64,000 bases of DNA, taken from positions 137,765,255 to 137,829,254 of the forward strand of contig CP092864.1 of the NCBI GenBank assembly GCA_030710605.1, in the 5' to 3' direction. The translations under genes and the position numbers were made by a program. The number at the start of each line of letters is the position of its first letter. Positions within the stretch are counted from its first letter, which is position 1. Source of the DNA: Cordylochernes scorpioides. Taxonomy: Eukaryota; Arthropoda; Arachnida; Pseudoscorpiones; Chernetidae. A model generated the notes under the pieces. That model saw only the letters and a program-made list of their open reading frames with translations. It was not told where the DNA came from and ran no database searches. Below are positions 21,946-31,969 of this stretch, one piece after another.

Positions 21946-22204
21946 AATAAAGTAGAAAACTTGAATAATTCAAAAATGTCTTTAATTCAAATAATTATCT
22001 TGGTCCCTAGAATTTCCTATAAATATTATTTCCGTTTTTAATTCAAATTTTTGGTTAATTCGTTTTTTTTTTTTGGTCCGTTGGGCTTTGAATTATCCAA
22101 GTTCCACTGTACAAAAAAGAAGAGCTTTCAGACATAACTTTAACTCTTTTTTTAAGAAAAAAAAGCATCTTCTGATCGTATAACTAGTATAACTAAAGGT
22201 TAAT

Positions 22205-22318
22205 GATGGCTTGCGTCATCTATCGGAATAATTATCAATTAATTGTTGATTATTAGTTATTTAAGAATATTAATCAAATTGTCTTTCTTGATTAATCAAG
22301 CAAAGCGTTTCAGGCTTT
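22205..22318 (+). repeat. Fragment of R200 dispersed repeat
   Basis: TGGCTTGCGTCATCTATCGG...TTCTTGATTAATCAAGCAAAG matches the middle of the copy at 45990-46100. Diverged and truncated. Confidence 0.5.
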
Positions 22319-22338
22319 ACTCTTTTGTAATTATCAAA

Positions 22339-22812
22339 TTAGAATACTTTCAAGTTTTTTTAGAGAAAACCACACCAAGATGCTCTGCGGTGAGGACCCC
22401 GATTTGTACCTTCTGTAATTCAAAACTAAAAAATGAAATCACTCACTATATTTTTGATTGCTCTGCTCTGAAAGAAGAAAGAAGAACCCTTATGCTCAAA
22501 ACTGAGCAACTCTGTGCTTCACTTCCATCAATAATTGACAATATGACCCAGAATAAGTATATTGCTACGGCGTTTTATGGTTTCCACAAGTCCATATCTC
22601 AGAAGAAGGCCAAGTGACACTCACTCCTCACTTTCTTACTGCTACTCTTTTTGTGTTGTTTTTCTTGCTTCCCTCTTTTTCTTTCTAGTTTTTTTTTTCT
22701 TTTTCTTCTGTCTATATCGTTGTTTCCTTTGTCTCACTGATTTGTTCTTATGCATACCTCTGGTGAATCCTGTATAGGGTCAGTGACCCTAAATAAAGGC
22801 TTTTTGTTGTTG
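22339..22812 (+). mobile_element. 5'-truncated non-LTR retrotransposon with target duplication
   Basis: The insert holds an open frame to 22617 that encodes the end of a reverse-transcriptase ORF2. It has the zinc-type motif C-T-F-C-x9-T-H-Y-I-F-D-C and a Lys-rich end (S-I-S-Q-K-K-A-K). A 3' UTR with AATAAAGG and a (TTG)4 tail follow. The 14-bp target duplication TTGTAATTATCAAA lies at 22325-22338 and 22813-22826; its first bases may belong to the tail. The open frame before 22339 is host sequence. Typical dead-on-arrival copy. Confidence 0.8.
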
Positions 22813-22972
22813 TTGTAATTATCAAAAGCTACAATGATCAATATTATTATAGACTGATTTAGTATCTTTGACTTTTTGATTGTTGTAATATATATGTGCG
22901 CGTATATTAATATTGATTAATTAATAATATTTCATGTCACAGAATAATTCGACAACAAAATATTATCACACA

Positions 22973-23338
22973 CACAAAAGCCTTTATTAGGAACTTTCCC
23001 CATAGAGATTCTCCCAATTGGGTAAGGTAATAATCATCTTGTGTTATTTACATAGAAATTGAACTGGTTTTACTCTTCGTCTCAAAGTCATTCACTTGTT
23101 GACTGGTCCTTACATAATGATGATCTAAAATATTTATAGTAAGCTATTGCCTTAGATTTTTTTGCTGATATTTTTGAAAGCAATACGTAGGGTGAAGTGT
23201 TGGTACATTTAATTTGTTGATATAGGGCCTTTCTCTCTGCATCAAGGGCTGTACAATTAAGCAGGTAATGGGGGAGTTCTTCAGTAATTTCCTTATCACA
23301 CAGTGTACATATTAAGTTTTTGGCGTAAAACGTCAGAA
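22973..23338 (-). mobile_element. 5'-truncated non-LTR retrotransposon (second family member)
   Basis: The minus strand encodes an uninterrupted ORF2 tail: I-C-T-L-C-D-K-E-I-T-E-E-L-P-H-Y-L-L-N-C, then about 45 residues ending at TGA near 23093. A 3' UTR with AATAAAGGCTTTTG follows. Imperfect direct repeats (GACAACAAAATAtTATCA and GACAACAAAATAaTATCA) at 22953 and 23340 look like an aged target duplication. Confidence 0.7.
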
Positions 23339-23459
23339 CGACAACAAAATAATATCATCATCACTTATTTTTGTTTATATTTTATATAGATAATAATAAT
23401 GCTTATTTTCGATCTTTCCTCAAGAGATATAATAACATCTACCCATGATAATATCCTAG

Positions 23460-23965
23460 TTCCCCAGCAAGCCCTTTTTTGCTTCTCTCTTCCTTGACAC
23501 GTTGTAAATAGCATTATTGTAACTATTGTATATACCCTCTTCTACTTGGAGAAGTTGTATAAGACCAAAGGGTCATAACAGGTACTTTTGTTGTTGTTAA
23601 TACGGCTATTCTTGTATGTACCCTACATTTCTGTGCTTGGAGAATCCGTGTAATTTTGTGGCTTGGATACAATTAAAAATATGCTGTGAAACGGCACTAT
23701 GGTTTTTGTACTTGGTACCTATTACTATTGGGATTGCCTTAGAAATGACTATAAATTGGTGAGAGGGTGTCCAGTATTTCTCTATTTCTCCTCAACCAGC
23801 CATAGATTGGTGGCTGGCAGTATTCCTGTCCTCTCAGAGCTTCCTTTCTAAGGCAAGACTTTTGATGTTATCGTTGGGTCTATTTTTTTCTCCTCAACCA
23901 GACATAGGTTGGTGGCTGGCAGTATGAATTGTCTTAATAAAGCTTTTTGTTGTTGTTGTTGTAAT
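23460..23965 (+). repeat. Two non-LTR retrotransposon 3' tails
   Basis: A first tail ends ACTTGGAGAAGTTGTATAAGACC...TTTTGTTGTTGTT at about 23596 and resembles the 121-bp array unit at 12600-13700. A second ends TTGTCTTAATAAAGC...TTGTTGTTGTTGTTG at 23962. In the second, a block TCTCCTCAACCAGCCATAG...GGTGGCTGGCAGTAT occurs twice (about 23790 and 23890). No coding part remains. Confidence 0.6.
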
Positions 23966-24144
23966 GCTTATTTTGAAGGTAGAGGCTGCCTGGCCTGCAT
24001 TCATATATCTGTAAAAAATAGACACTTCGGCCAGTTAAAGTCTTATTTTCTCATAGTTTCAACAAAAATCTTTTGTCTTCGTCAGTAGAAATAAATAAAT
24101 CATCTGGAAAAGCGTTCAAAATTATTCTTAGATTTCCAAGATCA

Positions 24145-24242
24145 ACAGCAACAACAACAAAAAGCCTTTATTCAGGGTTACTGACCCTATACAGGATTCA
24201 CCAGAGGTATGCATAAGAACAAAGCAGTGAGACAAAGGAAAT
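24145..24242 (-). mobile_element. 98-bp 3' fragment of the non-LTR element at 22339-22812
   Basis: It is the inverse of 22725-22812, beginning with CAACAACAACAAAAAGCC and containing ACTGACCCTATACAGGATTC. It is bounded by the exact 14-bp repeat GATTTCCAAGATCA at 24131-24144 and 24243-24256. Confidence 0.85.
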
Positions 24243-24256
24243 GATTTCCAAGATCA

Positions 24257-25319
24257 TAGTCTTTGACGAGTTAAATATTTGTTTTTGACTCGTGCTTTAG
24301 ATGTTGTTCTAAATTTGAAAAATCACGTGAGAACGCTCTTTCAATCTCTGAACAATTTTTAACGCTTTGTCAAATGCTTTATTTTCATTTATTTCTCCTG
24401 AAGACGAAACGTTGAGAAAAATAAAACTTTAACTGACAGAAATGTTTTTTTTTTTTTACAGAAATAATAAAGATTGTTCGTCTGTTATTTTTTATCTCTT
24501 ATGTTTTATCTATATGGATCATTGAAAAAAAAAACATTTCTATTTGTAACAGTTATGATTTGAAAACATTGGTTAATTTCTTATGTAAACAATTTTACGT
24601 TCAATGAACGACCATTATAGGTGATGTTCGTCTTGTGTTTGGTGAAATCCTTTTTTTTTTTTGCTTTTACAAAACGCTCATTGAGGTTGTCTGTCGGTTT
24701 CTCAACGGATGAGGTTGTTCATTGGAGGTTTTTCTGTATCTAATTGTGATTTTTTTTTTTGTTATTCTCATTTTGGGTCTGACAATATCAGAATAACTAA
24801 TTCTATTAGTTAGCGATCTTTCTACATCTGGATCGTTTTTTGTGGATGGTCCCAAATATCTTATTTTGTGGCTTGGATACAANNNNNNNNNNNNNNNNNN
24901 NNNNNNNNNNNNNNNNNNNNNNNNNNNNNNNNNNNNNNNNNNNNNNNNNNNNNNNNNNNNNNNNNNNNNNNNNNNNNNNNNNTGTAGTTAACTCGGGTTA
25001 TCCTGGAGCATATAGAAAAGTTGCGATTTAAAAAAAAAATCCGTAGGGGATAAAATAAATGGAAAGAAAACACCAGTAACGATCAGACTGAAGAACTACA
25101 GATGGAAATCTACGAAAAGAAATAAAAAAAAGATAAAGATATGCGAAGAATGACGTCACTGGAGATAAGGATCTACTCAAATTCATAAAAACTGAAGAAC
25201 CTTAATAGTCAATACTATGAGAACCAAAACGAAAATCTGACGTGAATAATTTTTCAATGAATTCAATAACATTTTAAAGCAATTAAGATCAATTGATTTA
25301 AATCTCCTTGACATTGATT
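24257..25319. other. No gene seen; contains the assembly gap
   Basis: AT-rich DNA with poly-T runs. At 24863-24882 the sequence ATTTTGTGGCTTGGATACAA runs directly into the gap and also occurs at 23653-23672. Frames across the gap are meaningless. Confidence 0.4.
24883..24982. other. Assembly gap, exactly 100 N
   Basis: One hundred N in a row, the usual placeholder for a scaffold gap of unknown size. The true distance across it cannot be read from this window. Confidence 1.
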
Positions 25320-25466
25320 AAAAAGGTTTCTGGAGATGGGTTTCTTTTATTTTATTAAAGTAGTCCCAAGCTTTCGGGTATCTCTGCCCTTCTACAGGAG
25401 AACATAAATAAAAGAGGAGAACATAAATGAAATGAAACTCATCTCCAGAAACCTTTTTAATTATTT
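25320..25466. repeat. Foldback MITE
   Basis: AAAAAGGTTTCTGGAGATGGGTTTC on the left is mirrored by GAAACTCATCTCCAGAAACC on the right. The middle AGCTTTCGGGTATCTCTGCCCTTCTACAGGAG has relatives at 27870-27905 and 28580-28620. Confidence 0.7.
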
Positions 25467-25649
25467 AATTGAATCAATTAAAAGTAAAGAAAACCTTGTC
25501 TTTTTATTAATTTCGCTTCTCTCAGTTTATAATTCTACAAGGCCGCAGTCACCGTTCGGAGGAGATTAATAGAATCGCCGAATGTCGTGGTCCATTTGGA
25601 CGAGGAAAGTGAAGACTAGAACGCGACTGATTCATCACTTGTCTTTTCA

Positions 25650-25950
25650 GTGATGCGCTAACCTTAACGTGTGCACGAAGGAACGTGTGGTCACTGGACA
25701 TGTGTCGGACCTGTAGGCTGTTGTTGGGTGCTGCGCTACCTGGAGTATAGAAGCTCAATCTATGCTTTCTTTCTTCCTGTGGTGAATCTGTATAAGACCA
25801 GTGATACGCTAACCTATGCACGGTGTGGTCACTGGACATGTGTCGGACCTGAAAGCTGTTGTTGGGTGCTGTATGGAGTACAGGAGCTCTATCTATGCTT
25901 CCTTTCTTCCTGTGGTGAATCTGTATAAGACTGGTGGTCTTAATAAAGCT
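25650..25950 (+). repeat. Tandemly duplicated retrotransposon 3' UTR
   Basis: Two ~135-bp copies (about 25660-25796 and 25798-25933) share AGTGATRCGCTAACC, TGGTCACTGGACATGTGTCGG and TTCTTCCTGTGGTGAATCTG. The second ends GGTCTTAATAAAGC, the 3' end signature of the local non-LTR elements. Confidence 0.7.
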
Positions 25951-26550
25951 TTGTGTGTGTTTACAGTTTTACATTCGAGCACAGTCACCTTGTGCTGGTT
26001 ATTTACACATGGTGAGTTGGTGGAGTAGAGATGGCCCCACCAGAACTTGCAGCTGTTGGAGCTCCTAACTAAGTGTCAGGTCGTCGGAATCGGAGATTGA
26101 TATCCCAAAACCTGTCTAAGGTTCAAAGGGAAAAAAGACTGACTATAACAAGTTGATTCTTATCACAGGTTATCAAGAGTCGATGACTCTTGGGATCTTA
26201 AGATTATATTTTATCAACCCCTTAATATCTGTTTCCATCTAAGAATTATGCGTTGATGGAAGGTCGGTAAAATGACCCTATTCTAATTGATGTCACCACT
26301 TTACCAGAAGTGTCATTCTCTGGGAACCAGGTAGAACTGGCGGAAAATTAGCCTTGACTGTTAAAATCTGTGATGGGTTAACACTCATTGCGGGTCAGTT
26401 GATGTTAGGAATTGTATGGTGAATTTCAAATTCTATTGGTCACGGACGAAATCAGCTTGATACCATTTTTTACGTTCCAGGAATCTAGGTTACCTAAAGA
26501 AAGAGAGAGATTTAAGAATATAGTGTCTCCATGAAATCATATAGAGAGAT
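25951..26550. other. No gene seen
   Basis: Unassigned sequence without a recognisable coding frame. The palindromic TATCAAGAGTCGATGACTCTTG near 26170 is the only notable structure. Confidence 0.35.
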
Positions 26551-26559
26551 GGTATAATC

Positions 26560-27615
26560 AATATCAACCTCAGCTTTATTAGGACATTTCCGTCCTGTAA
26601 AGACTCACCATCCATCATTTTCATGGAGAAAAGGAAAAAATAAACATAAACAAAGGAGAGAAGGGAAAATGAAATCAAAGTATTCAACATAACTATACAA
26701 ATTAACTATGGAAGGAAATTGTTCTGTAATTTTAGTTCTTAGAGTTTGTTCTCTAACGCTTTATGAAAGTTAAACAATTCTATCGCTAAATATTTTTTCT
26801 CGGACATTATTCTGATTTGCTGAACTGGGTTCACATAGACTTGGATAATTTTCTTTAAGATCTTATTCCGTTCCTCGTTAACAATAGTGCATTCAGAGAT
26901 GTAGTGGGTCATTTCTTTTATGCTTTCAGTTTTTCAGAATTCACAAATTACATCTTCCTTTTTAATTATTTGAATGCGACTTTCTCTTAGTAAAGTCGAA
27001 GTGATTCTTGTTTGGGTAATGTAACCTTTTATGTCTAATGATAGGTTCCAGGATAAAAATTGTGCAGGCATTAAATACTTATATAATAATTTATAATTAG
27101 AATATAATCTTGTATGATCCATTTTTGCTAAGTCCTGCTGAATTAATTGTTCAGTTTTTGTACGAAAAATCCCTGGTAATTCGTTTTGAATGGTCTCATA
27201 GTCGATAGCATTGTTTGTCCAGGCAAGGCCGCAGTGGTGGTAAATTGCTAAAATAGTCCTGTAGCGTCCAATAGGGTTTCCTGTATTTATGGATATTTCT
27301 CTTAACCTATTCCAGCATATCTTGGGAAACCTATGGTTACTCATTCTTTGTAATCTTAAAAGGTATTTCATGGTTAATTTAGTAGCGTTTAGTGTAAGTG
27401 TTACTCTACCCGTTTCCAGTCTAACAAATTTGTCAGGGATATATCTTGGTAAATTGAGAATACTTTTAATAAAAAAAAATATATATATTTTGTAATTGGT
27501 CTATAATATTTGCATTGTCAGCTGCCCAAATCGGCGCAGCATACATTAATATTGATTTAATTATCGCATCAAATAGTTGAATGCGATATTTAGTGAATTG
27601 ATCCTCTGCTTCTTT
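26560..27615 (-). pseudogene. Non-LTR retrotransposon ORF2, C-terminal third
   Basis: On the minus strand from about 27600 downward, translation gives F-D-A-I-I-K-S-I-L-M-Y-A-A-P-I-W, the end of the reverse-transcriptase domain. It then passes a frameshift at a poly-A/T run near 27470 and enters a 145-residue open frame (27371-26934) that starts M-K-Y-L-L-R-L-Q-R-M. Past a stop the frame resumes with M-T-H-Y-I-S-E-C-T and ends F-N-F-H-K-A-L-E-N-K-L near 26720. This ending matches the tail at 22339-22812 in layout. A 3' UTR with CTAATAAAGCTG lies near 26575. 5'-truncated, with stop and frameshift: dead. Confidence 0.75.
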
Positions 27616-27673
27616 ATCATTTTAATAACTTCAATCATTGCAGTATTATATAATCAACAACATTTAAATAATA

Positions 27674-27851
27674 CAGTTAAACCTGTCTATAGCGCCCCTC
27701 TTGGGACTCACCAAAATAGGGTGCTATAGAGAGGGGGTGCTATAGACAGGTCACTTTTAATGTAAATCGCATCGTATACTACGTATTTAAAATCTGACGC
27801 TATAGAGAGGAAGGCGCTATTTAGAGGGGGCGTTATAGACAGGTTTTACTG
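27674..27851. repeat. TA-flanked MITE (CAGTTAAACCTG family), 178 bp
   Basis: Ends CAGTTAAACCTGTCTATAGC and, inverted, CAGTAAAACCTGTCTATAAC, both next to TA. Other copies: 28638-28814 (inverse), 38621-38781 and 46254-46428. The structure fits a pogo/mariner-type non-autonomous element. Confidence 0.85.
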
Positions 27852-28042
27852 TATATTAATGTGCTATCTCAAGTTTTCAGGCATCTCTGCCCTTCTACAG
27901 GAGTACATAAAAACTAATAAAGCGCCGTTAGTCTACAGACTGTGGACTTATGCATGTATTGACAAGATGTCAATAAAATTATGTTAATGCCATTGTTTAA
28001 TAATGAGTATCTAACGGCGTTTTTTATTATTCGTTTTTATTT

Positions 28043-28340
28043 TGTCGCGGAGATAAATAAACCAAGGGCAAATTTAGGAATAATTAATTTATTATAAAAG
28101 GTGGGTATTTACCTTTTAGTTCTCCAATAAAATTATATACAAGAGGTATTTATAGGGAGAGAGATAACAACTTATCCCAAGGTAAAAATAATAATAATGA
28201 GAGTGGTCAGCCACCGAGGCGTCTCATTTTCCTTATTTGCCGATAAGATTCCGAGAACCCCTCACATCTGTCCCCCCGGAGTCCAGTGATGATTGACAGG
28301 TGTCCCATGGAGCTTCCTGTGACTGCAGAGTTACTTGACA
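28043..28340 (-). mobile_element. Solo LTR of a Ty3/Gypsy element
   Basis: On the minus strand it begins TGTCAAGTAACTC at 28340 and ends TTTATCTCCGCGACA at 28043. It resembles the 5' LTR at 63400-63649 at both ends and in the middle (CTGTCAATCATC.CTGGA, TTATTTACCTTTT/TTATTCC). No internal sequence flanks it. It sits between two inverted MITE-bearing arms (27674-27910 and 28578-28814). Confidence 0.75.
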
Positions 28341-28637
28341 ATATGTACTCCTGTAGAAGAACAGAGATAACCGAAAGATAACATCAATAAAAATGAAAAG
28401 AAACTCATACCCAGAATCCTGTTATATTATTTAAATGATATAACACTATGTACAATGAATATGGCGCCTCTGACATTACTGCATAGTTTGGTGGAGAATT
28501 TCCAGCGGGTCTCCAGTGACATCTACGAAGAAAAGCCGTAGGTAATGCAGACACTCATTATTAGATACTTATTCCTATTTATGTACTCCTGTAGAAGGGC
28601 AGAGATGCCTGAAAACTTGAGATAGCACATTAATATA

Positions 28638-28814
28638 CAGTAAAACCTGTCTATAACGCCCCCTTTAAATACCGCCTTCCTCTCTATAGCGCCAGATTTT
28701 AAATACGTAGTACGATGCGATTTACATTAAAAGTGACCTGTCTATAGCACCCCCTCTCTATAGCACCCTATTTTGGTGAGTCCCAAGAGGGGGCGCTATA
28801 GACAGGCTTAACTG
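28638..28814. repeat. TA-flanked MITE (CAGTTAAACCTG family), inverse copy
   Basis: Starts CAGTAAAACCTGTCTATAAC and ends GACAGGCTTAACTG. Together with its flank at 28578-28637 it is the inverse of 27674-27910. Confidence 0.85.
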
Positions 28815-28899
28815 TATATGAAAAGAAACGCATCTACAGAAACCTATTGTATTATTTAATTTATATATCAAGGAGATTTAAATCAATTTATATTTTTAT

Positions 28900-29450
28900 T
28901 TTTATTTGACATATCGGATGCGATAATCCCAAGTTGGGATACTTGCGCCTAAATACATTTTAGCAACTTATATACAATTCAATAAACAAGACTAAAAACA
29001 AAATTAAAACTGAAAGGTTAATTTTCTCAAACAGAAAAGAAAATCTAAAATGAATTTACAAAAATTATTGAATTTTACATTCGCACATTGCTTCGATGGG
29101 ATAAAAATGATTACTTCTGTAGCTGTGAAAGATTGAACATTCTATTAATAAATGTATTGAGTTTTGGTTTTCTTTTCCACAGAAGCAGCTAGGATCTTCC
29201 GTTGCCCCGATTTTCGCCAGAAATTCTCCAAAATTACCATGATTTGTACACGATTACAACTGTGCGTTGTAAAAAAATTGGACGAAAATAGTAAGGAATT
29301 CCAAATGGGAAAAAATTACGGAATGTTTCATTAGTGTTAGCTATTGTTTCAGCCATTCTTGATTTTATGAAGTTGTGAATTATAGTTGGGGCATGCGGTC
29401 TAAATAAATTACTGTCTTCTTTTGATAGATTAGCCACACACACAATCAAT
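28900..29450 (-). pseudogene. Non-LTR retrotransposon ORF2 C-terminal fragment
   Basis: A frame at 29449-29234 continues after a frameshift near 29245 as G-N-F-G-E-F-L-A-K-I-G. It then reaches the zinc-type motif C-F-C-G-K-E-N-Q-N-S-I-H-L-L-I-E-C and a stop near 29070. This is the end of a Jockey/R1-like ORF2, from a family different from the one at 22339. Confidence 0.65.
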
Positions 29451-30382
29451 TGATTTGAAATTTATCGAGTAGTGATAATCAATATCCACAAGGAATTCTC
29501 GAGACAAAATGGCGCCGACTCCACCTGTCTAACCAAGTTGTTTTATCTACATCTTTCTTCTTTCTTATCTCTACCATCATGACTGGGTGAAGTAGAATGT
29601 GTCCACTTTGTCATTAAGACTGGGAGCACTACTTAGTAGCAAGCCGACTTAGCTCAAATATGAAATGGCCACCTCTGACATGAACAACAGATGCCATGTG
29701 CAGCCACTCCTAATATGGAGTACAGACTCATCCTGTATACCTGGAGACCTTACACTGTATGGATCCAATGAAAGGAAATAAGTCTCCAATCAGATCGAGA
29801 ATTACTTACGTTCACCTTGGGTCAGTTTTAAAATTAATCACTGCGAACAAGATTTCCCCCGAAGTAGGAAAGATGTAGCAGAAAAGAGATGCCAAATATC
29901 AGGGAGAAAATATTACCTTTACTTTCTTTTTTCTTATTAGTATTTTTTAAAATAAACCTACATAAATGTTACTATAAAAATGTAATTACTTGTTTTCTTT
30001 TTTTGCGGCCCACATAATCTTATTACTTTTTTATTTGGCCCGTGTTAGGATTTGAGTTTGACTTGCTTGCCTTACAGGGTACTATCAGCCGGGCCAGTTG
30101 AGCCCAGGTTTTGTAGTGAGCTTGTTACTGTTTCTTTCTTTCTTCTTTTTTATATTTTTAATACGGTCTTGGAAGGGAAAAGGCATTTTTTTAGCCACAT
30201 AATCGGCTCATTATAGCTTACCTTTTGATCACTAGATGACACACTGATGTGTTGTATGTTGATTCTTGACTCCTAGATGTCTCGTGTTGATAACAAACAT
30301 AGGCAATATTTTGTCTTAAAAATTTTTACTTGCAATTTACGGAAGAGCTATGCTTGAAAAGCATATTTTATATTTTTCATTA
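29451..30382. other. No gene seen
   Basis: Unassigned sequence of moderate GC content at 29500-29900, then poly-T-rich DNA. No domain, RNA gene or repeat border was recognised. Confidence 0.35.
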
Positions 30383-30763
30383 TGAAAATTAGAAACTATT
30401 TTAGACGCGTAAGATTCTTTTTGAAATTAAACAATTTATACTGCCCTTACTGAAATGGAAAAATTAAAGGGAGGGCCCGGCTCATCAGTGGTGAACCCTC
30501 CCAGCGGTTTCGCCAGTTTAATCTAGCATACTGCTGTTATATTGCATTCTTCGATCTTCCTTTTATAGTGATACTGTTGCTAGACTCTTGGAATTGGTAT
30601 TTTAGATGAACTATGGACATAAACTTTGAGGACAGTAGAATTACATACAATTATGAATATATAATTTGAAATATATTTAATATATGAAATTGTTTAATTT
30701 CAAAAATAATCTTACACGTCAAAATAGTTCTAATTTCATAACAGATGGCGCGCTAGTGCATCA
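30383..30763. repeat. Foldback-type MITE (CTCATC/TTTCGCC core family)
   Basis: Terminal TATGAAAATTAGAAACTATTT and its inverse AAATAGTTCTAATTTCATAA enclose the conserved core GGCTCATCAGTGGTGAACCC...GCGGTTTCGCCAGTTTAATC. GATGGCGCGCTAGTGCATCAT follows on the right, as in the copies at 12020 and 44550. Confidence 0.75.
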
Positions 30764-30772
30764 TATTACAAA

Positions 30773-31475
30773 CTAGCCGAATGACCCGGGCAACGCCCGA
30801 GTTTTACCCGATTAAATGTTTTTATTCAAATACTATTCGTAACAATTATAAATTGGCGCCGTGGATGTCACTCTTGTGAAACGTCCCGCTCCAAACTTTG
30901 TGTCTGAGAAGCGATATTTTTATAGAGAGATGATCTGGCTTTGTGTCTTCTGCTCGAATGAATGTTTTTCTGTTAGAATTTTGTCCCTGCATACTAAAAA
31001 TAAACTGGCTTCACCCGTGGTCTCTGCTTTTTGGATTTTTTCCCGATATGATTTTGTATCTGATAATCAAATATGATACAGAAATATTGTCATCATCATT
31101 TTTCAACTAAAAAACAACTATTTATGCCCAGAACCTGTCAATTTCAAATTTTATTGGCTAAAAATCCGATTAATATCTCTTCCAGATTTTTCTCTACGTC
31201 CTGTTAAAACACGTTTTACATGTACATTAGGTCAGCTGATAGTATCTCCCATCTTCACCGCTAGAGGCGCTACTTGCGAGCGAAAGGGCAAATTTGCAAA
31301 TAACTCGAAGAATATTCGGGAGAGAGACCTGAAATTTTCACTATAAGTTTTTTACAGATTCTACTCTATATACTGTCGAAATTTCAGTTAGATTAGTAAC
31401 GTATTGTGGACGTGTATAGCCGACATAGGAACAAACACACATACATACATACACTGACTTTTATGTATATAGGGA
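30773..31475 (-). mobile_element. Non-autonomous Helitron (GTTGCCCGGG hairpin family)
   Basis: On the minus strand it starts TCCCTATATACATAAAAGTCAG at 31475. It ends with hairpin CTCGGGCGTTGCCCGGG and CTAG at 30773. Plus-strand relatives end near 47050, 47512 and 48248. Non-coding. Confidence 0.75.
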
Positions 31476-31529
31476 TATATTTATACTATACTCAAAGCGT
31501 AAGTCCATATATCATTTAAAATACCCATT

Positions 31530-31690
31530 CCAAGAGTCTAGCTTCAGTATCAGTATAAAAGGAAAACATAAAAATGTAATATTACAGCAATATGGTAGAT
31601 TAAACTGGCGAAACCGCTGGAAGAGTTCACCACTGATGAGACAAGCCCTCCCATTATTTTATCATTGCAGTAAGAGTAGTATAAAATTGA
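31530..31690 (-). repeat. Partial MITE copy (inverse)
   Basis: TAGATTAAACTGGCGAAACCGC...TTCACCACTGATGAGACAAGCCC is the inverse of the core at 30475-30535, and CCAAGAGTCTAGCTTCAGTATCAG is the inverse of its interior. The ends are missing. Confidence 0.65.
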
Positions 31691-31969
31691 TTTATTTCAT
31701 ACTCGTTAAAGATAGTTCATATTTCTCAATAGGTTTTCTGTTTAAAACAAACCTTTGCATGTTGTCCTGTTATTTAATGCAGTAAAGAGCAAAATTATTT
31801 ATATAATTTCTATAATTAAAGATTAGAATTATAATCCTCTGTATCAATTCCGGAGGTGCATCATAGTTTAGTTAAAAAGTCATAATTATAAAAAAAAAAC
31901 TTAAAACTTTTCTGTTAAAAATATAATACAAAATATCACTCTATTCATCCAAAAAACAATATTAACATA

